A stretch of DNA of 64,000 nucleotides from Anas platyrhynchos (Eukaryota; Chordata; Aves; Anseriformes; Anatidae). The DNA lies in assembly GCF_047663525.1 (NCBI RefSeq), contig NC_092590.1, positions 8,266,001 through 8,330,000 on the forward strand. The letters run 5' to 3'. Under the pieces are notes generated by a model that searched no databases, was not told the origin of the DNA, and saw nothing but the letters and a program-made list of their open reading frames with translations. The translations under genes and the position numbers were made by a program. Positions 60,473 through 64,000 of the stretch are shown piece by piece; position 1 is the first letter of the stretch; the number at the start of each line of letters is the position of its first letter.

Positions 60473-60720
60473 GGCGGAGGCGGGCAGGCGGCAGCAAGGA
60501 GCCTGCGGCCGCTCGGCGGCGGGGCCGGGCCGGGCCGGGCCAGGCGGGGCGAGAGCCGCGCTCCGCCCCGGGGAGCCGGGGCCGCCTGAGGGGGAGAGGC
60601 GCCCGGCGGGGGCCGCCCGTCCCTCAGTGGCTTTGGGGCCGCTCCTCGGCCGCTGGGGGGCTGCTGGCACCCTCCCCGGTGTCCCCAAGGTCAACCCGGT
60701 AATGGCGAGGGGCTGGCTCC
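60190..60720 (-). promoter_or_regulatory. HADH: HADH CpG-island promoter and 5'UTR region
   Basis: The sequence is very GC- and CpG-rich and spans exon 1. Upstream of the start codon (60473 upward) are GC-box-like sequences (AGGCGGGGCGAG near 60541, CTCCGCCCCGGG near 60562) and repeated GGGCC units. No TATA box is apparent. This fits a housekeeping-type promoter. Three ATGGCG(G/C) motifs resembling YY1 sites lie at about 60230, 60251 and 60471. The transcription start is not determinable here. Confidence 0.8.
60305..60472 (-). CDS. HADH: HADH exon 1 (transit peptide and NAD-binding motif), residues 1-56
   Basis: The start ATG is at 60472-60470 and reads [12 protein letters not shown], then seven Ser, eleven Ala, Thr and Ala3, then [22 protein letters not shown]. 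The donor is GTGAGC. The start is chosen because MAF-TR-F-R matches the human N-terminus and an N-terminal amphipathic Arg/Ser/Ala stretch fits a mitochondrial import signal. Upstream in the same frame there is no other credible start. Confidence 0.95.
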
Positions 60721-61990
60721 GTGTGGGGGCTGCCTTGGTGCCCGTCCTTCACGCCGCGCTTCACTCCAGCTGGTGGCGTGGCAGCAGGTTATTTCACAGA
60801 ATCACAGAATTTCTAGGTTGGAAGAGACCTCAAGATCATCGAGTCCAACCTCTGACCTAACGCTAACAGTCCTCCACTAAACCCTCAAAATCGGGCCTGC
60901 TGTGCAACGTGCCATCAACACGCGTCCTAACTAGACGGACATTTCGTTTTCAAGCCTATGCAAACTATAGGAATCCCCCGAATCTAGCCCTTCCTTCACA
61001 AACACTAACACTAACTGATCAGGCACCCCCTTGCCACCCTTTTCCACCTAATTCCTCCAACACCTGAAGGACCAGCGCTTCAAGCCAGCAACAGCTGACA
61101 ACGCCGCAACCGTAGCACATTTCACTTGAGTCAGCACGGAGGTAACCATTAAGCAACTTGTTTTCTTCAAAAGAGCTGAAGTATTTTTGGATCTGTGCAC
61201 TTTTGAGTACAAAGTGTAATGAGAAAATTTTCTGTGCTGCGCCTCATCTGGCTTGAGTCAGGAACGGTAGCAGGCTGCTGGGAACAGCTTCACCCAAGCA
61301 AGCAGGCTCAGTCACCGTTCCCTGCGTGTACAAATGACTGAGTGGGTAATTAACACCGTCCTCTAAAACCAAGTTCCCTGTGCCAAGCTACTTGCAGCAT
61401 AACTCCAGGTTTAAAACCCAGGACTTCCCCAGAGAGCAGCCAAGCTCTGTGCTGTGCTCTCCAAGTGCAGCCAGCAGGGCTCCAACCCATTTCTCCCCAA
61501 CAAGCGCTTCGCTCACGGCCCACTCATCCCTTCCCCTTCTGCATTCAGAGGCCTCCTGCCTCTCTTTGCCCCCCTCAGGCCCCAGCACCTCTGCCCTCTA
61601 ACTCCTCTGCACCAGGGGTCCAACAAAATTACACCTCAGCTCCTCAGCCTGTCCATCTCCTCTTAGCACCTTCTCCCTTTTACCTCCTCCATCTCCACAC
61701 CTCTCTCCTCCTTTTATTCTTTTGGAGTAACAGGGTTTGTAAAACTGCATGGAGAGAACGAAGAGACATACTCTATTACTTGCTCATAACATCCTGCTAT
61801 TATATTTTCCCAGTTTCACCCCACCACCACCCTCCCACTACTTCCTTGACTCCCCATCCAAAACATTCTGTAACATCTTCTCACTCAAAAGCTTTTTGTT
61901 TTACATAACATGTAAAATGCCAAATATCGCAAGCTTAGCCAACAAACGGAATTCATTAAAATAACTGTGCAAAGCTGTCAAGCACTTACT
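60721..61990. other. upstream intergenic sequence beyond the HADH promoter
   Basis: It contains a CR1 fragment at about 60795-60886 and pyrimidine-rich sequence at 61450-61860. Short overlapping frames in the pyrimidine-rich part are not supported as genes. Confidence 0.75.
60795..60886 (-). mobile_element. CR1 LINE 3'-end fragment
   Basis: CACAGAATCACAGAATTTCT, then AGGTTGGAAGAGACCTCAAG and ATCATCGAGTCCAACCTCTG, is the antisense of the CR1 3' end seen at 50353 and 54573. It lies about 320 bases upstream of the HADH start codon. Confidence 0.92.
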
Positions 61991-64000
61991 TAGGAATGAC
62001 TTTATTAAAAATAAAATTACATTGAAGCAAATTCTGAAGTAATTTTTAGAAATAAAGACATTTTCATCATTCAGAAATAGCCATCCATTTATATAAATGT
62101 ACATTTTTCAATAAGGCATTTGAGATGCTTCCTCCTCCAATAAAAAAAAAAGGAAGGGAAAGATAAATTTACAATACAAACCACATCTGCTGCCACTTTA
62201 TTTACAGTTTACCAAAGATGGCAACAGGGTTTTGAAAACACAAACATTGCATTGCTATTGTTTAGTTACTTTTGTGGCATCCTACACCAATTTCAGTGCA
62301 TCTGGAAGCGATGAAAGGCAGGTCTGTATCATCACTTCCAACAGCATCTTGGATTCAGGCAGACACTGACACGGCTGCACCGCCACATCGCTATTTTGAG
62401 CTTGTCACAATACACAGTGTTTGATTATAGGTATCACCAGAAATTACACCTTTAAAGTGCTTTTTGTAGGAGGGTAATTTTCAAAGCTGACATTTTAAAC
62501 TAAATCTAGCAGGCAAGACACGCACAAATATATACAATTCCCCATACTAGGAGATTATGTGAATCATCTCTTCTTTGGAATCTTTAAAAAAATAACAATA
62601 AAATACTAAAGTGCTTTTCAAATACGTCCTCATGATTAAAAGGACAGATATTTTATAAGTCATTAGTTGCACACTAACATCATTATGTGTTTATAGAGGC
62701 ATTTCAACAGAAAGATAAATATTATCAGCATTTCACTTTAGCTTTCAAATTAAGCATTTAAGGATTTCCAGTCAAAAATCCCAACTGTATATTATTCATT
62801 GGAAAATATAAAGCTAAAGAAATAAATGTTTATCACTCCAACGAAGTCAGCTTTTAGTGCAAGTTAATTAGCAATGGTAGCAAACTCAACTTCTTATTGT
62901 GCAATCTGGTTTTCAAAAAGTTCATACCAAAAAACAAACAAACAAACATCCACCAGCACGGGCTAACCTATACAGTAAAAACTTGGATTCTGTAAGAACT
63001 GGAAGTTCTCACAAAAAACAGAGGGGTACCAGACCAACCAAATTCATTATTCAGAAACTAAGCCATTGTGTTACTTGTAACAGCTAAGGAAAAGCTTAAT
63101 TGAAACCCAAAGTATCTTACAGTCTTTGCTAGGCACAAGTTGGCTTTAAAACTTTGAGTTAAAAAGTGACAGAAACAGAGCTAATTTAAAGCTTACGGAC
63201 TGAATTTTCTTTTGCAGTTTAGGTTTCATGCTACAGAATTCCCAATTTCACTTTACAGTCTATTTCACATTCCAGTCTTGCAAACTTGACATCAGGAGCA
63301 CTGCTAGTATTTTCTGTATTTCCAATAAGGACAAAAATTCCTTATAAGAATACATACGTATTTATTTTATCTAATACGAAACTCTGATAGCTCAAAAGGT
63401 ATATAAAGAGATTTAAGGATTGTTAAGAAAATTATGTAAAGGTTAATTGTTACACATCTCTCAAAGACTACTTTAGACATTTGAGAGACATTTTTATTTA
63501 AATGGCTTTACTGAGTGCCCCGTTCTGAAATACCTAACAGGTTTCCCTGACGCTCGTTCTGACAAAGGTCAACAGCACCAAAATTCTGCATGAGAAAAGA
63601 GTAAGGTCCTGTCATATTACTTTTATACATACGGCAGATCTTTTTACGGCATTTGGGAGATACCAAAGAAACATCCTCTATAGTCAGACCTCAAGTTTGT
63701 CAGATTCCTCATTTTATATGTCTAAGACCTATGTCCATAGTGTCATTTTGATGCGCATTTGACGCAAGACTCCAGTTCTCAAAGCCAAAAAGGTTGTGGC
63801 AGTACTATCCTCACTGCCTGTACAGGAAAATCCTGAGTGCAAGCCCCAGGTTCAGGATTATCCACGCAGAGGTCTCCCTGGTGAGCAGACTGTTGGTCTC
63901 ACCCAGGCTGCTGCCAGAGAACAAACCATCACTTCTGACACAGGGAAAACAGCAAATGTGAAGCACAGATGTAGTCTTGAGTATCTGTTTGGCACCAGAG
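61991..64000 (-). other. possible 3'UTR of the next upstream - strand gene (by synteny CYP2U1), partial
   Basis: The region is AT-rich and free of repeats other than short runs. Its left edge carries AATAAA on the - strand (TTTATT at 62001-62006). In human the gene upstream of HADH in the same orientation is CYP2U1, with a long 3'UTR. No CYP2U1 coding sequence, heme-binding motif or other homology is visible, so the assignment rests on gene order and composition only. Confidence 0.35.
62001..62006 (-). terminator. candidate - strand polyadenylation signal
   Basis: AATAAAGTCATTCC on the - strand is a plausible 3' end for a gene lying beyond position 64000. Confidence 0.35.

Noticed and set aside
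59996..60694. 232-codon - strand frame containing HADH exon 1 with extra N- and C-terminal sequence
   Set aside because: The true protein starts at 60472 and leaves the frame at the exon 1 donor (60305); the rest is 5'UTR, intron and CR1 sequence.
59952..60860. 302-codon open frame on the + strand
   Set aside because: It is a chance frame across a CR1 remnant, the antisense of HADH exon 1 and the CpG island.
63815..64000. Open frame on the - strand from the window edge, about 62 codons
   Set aside because: Its length is within chance expectation and no family is recognised; more probably 3'UTR.
1..64000. CRISPR arrays, bacterial operons, phage or defence systems
   Set aside because: Repeats present are microsatellites, homopolymers and CR1 LINE fragments; gene structure is wholly eukaryotic.

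Overview
This window is ordinary nuclear DNA from a vertebrate, almost certainly a bird. It has multi-exon genes with GT-AG introns, long A/T tracts, a CpG-island promoter, and several truncated CR1-type LINE fragments ending in the avian 3' tail (TTCCAACCTAGAAATTCTGTGATTCTG-like). I see no bacterial, viral, CRISPR, operon-like or otherwise exotic system. The species cannot be fixed from the sequence alone.

Layout: positions 1 to about 29285 hold the 3' two-thirds of LEF1 on the + strand. There are eight coding exons (2272 to 18066) equivalent to human residues 139-399, including the complete HMG box, the nuclear localisation signal and the stop codon. A 3'UTR intron of about 10 kb and a terminal non-coding exon (28124 to about 29285) with clustered AATAAA signals follow. 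Positions 29286-41339 are intergenic, with one large CR1 fragment. HADH lies on the - strand from 60472 (start codon) down to 41696 (stop codon). All eight coding exons are present and assemble into an intact 326-residue mitochondrial short-chain 3-hydroxyacyl-CoA dehydrogenase precursor. Its CpG-island promoter (about 60190-60720) sits between two oppositely oriented CR1 fragments. From about 62000 to the end there is AT-rich non-coding sequence. It may be the 3'UTR of the next - strand gene; from human synteny this would be CYP2U1, but no coding sequence of that gene is visible.

The two genes are convergent, tail to tail, the same arrangement I know from human 4q25. They are functionally unrelated: LEF1 is a Wnt/beta-catenin transcription factor and HADH is a fatty-acid beta-oxidation enzyme. 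Both proteins look intact. The points most worth a second look are small: a Ser/Ala-repeat expansion in the HADH transit peptide, CR1 copies hugging the HADH promoter, a CpG-rich island buried in the LEF1 3'UTR intron, a near-perfect hairpin next to a HADH splice donor, a short duplicated element in the LEF1 3'UTR intron, and candidate conserved non-coding or cryptic exon segments.
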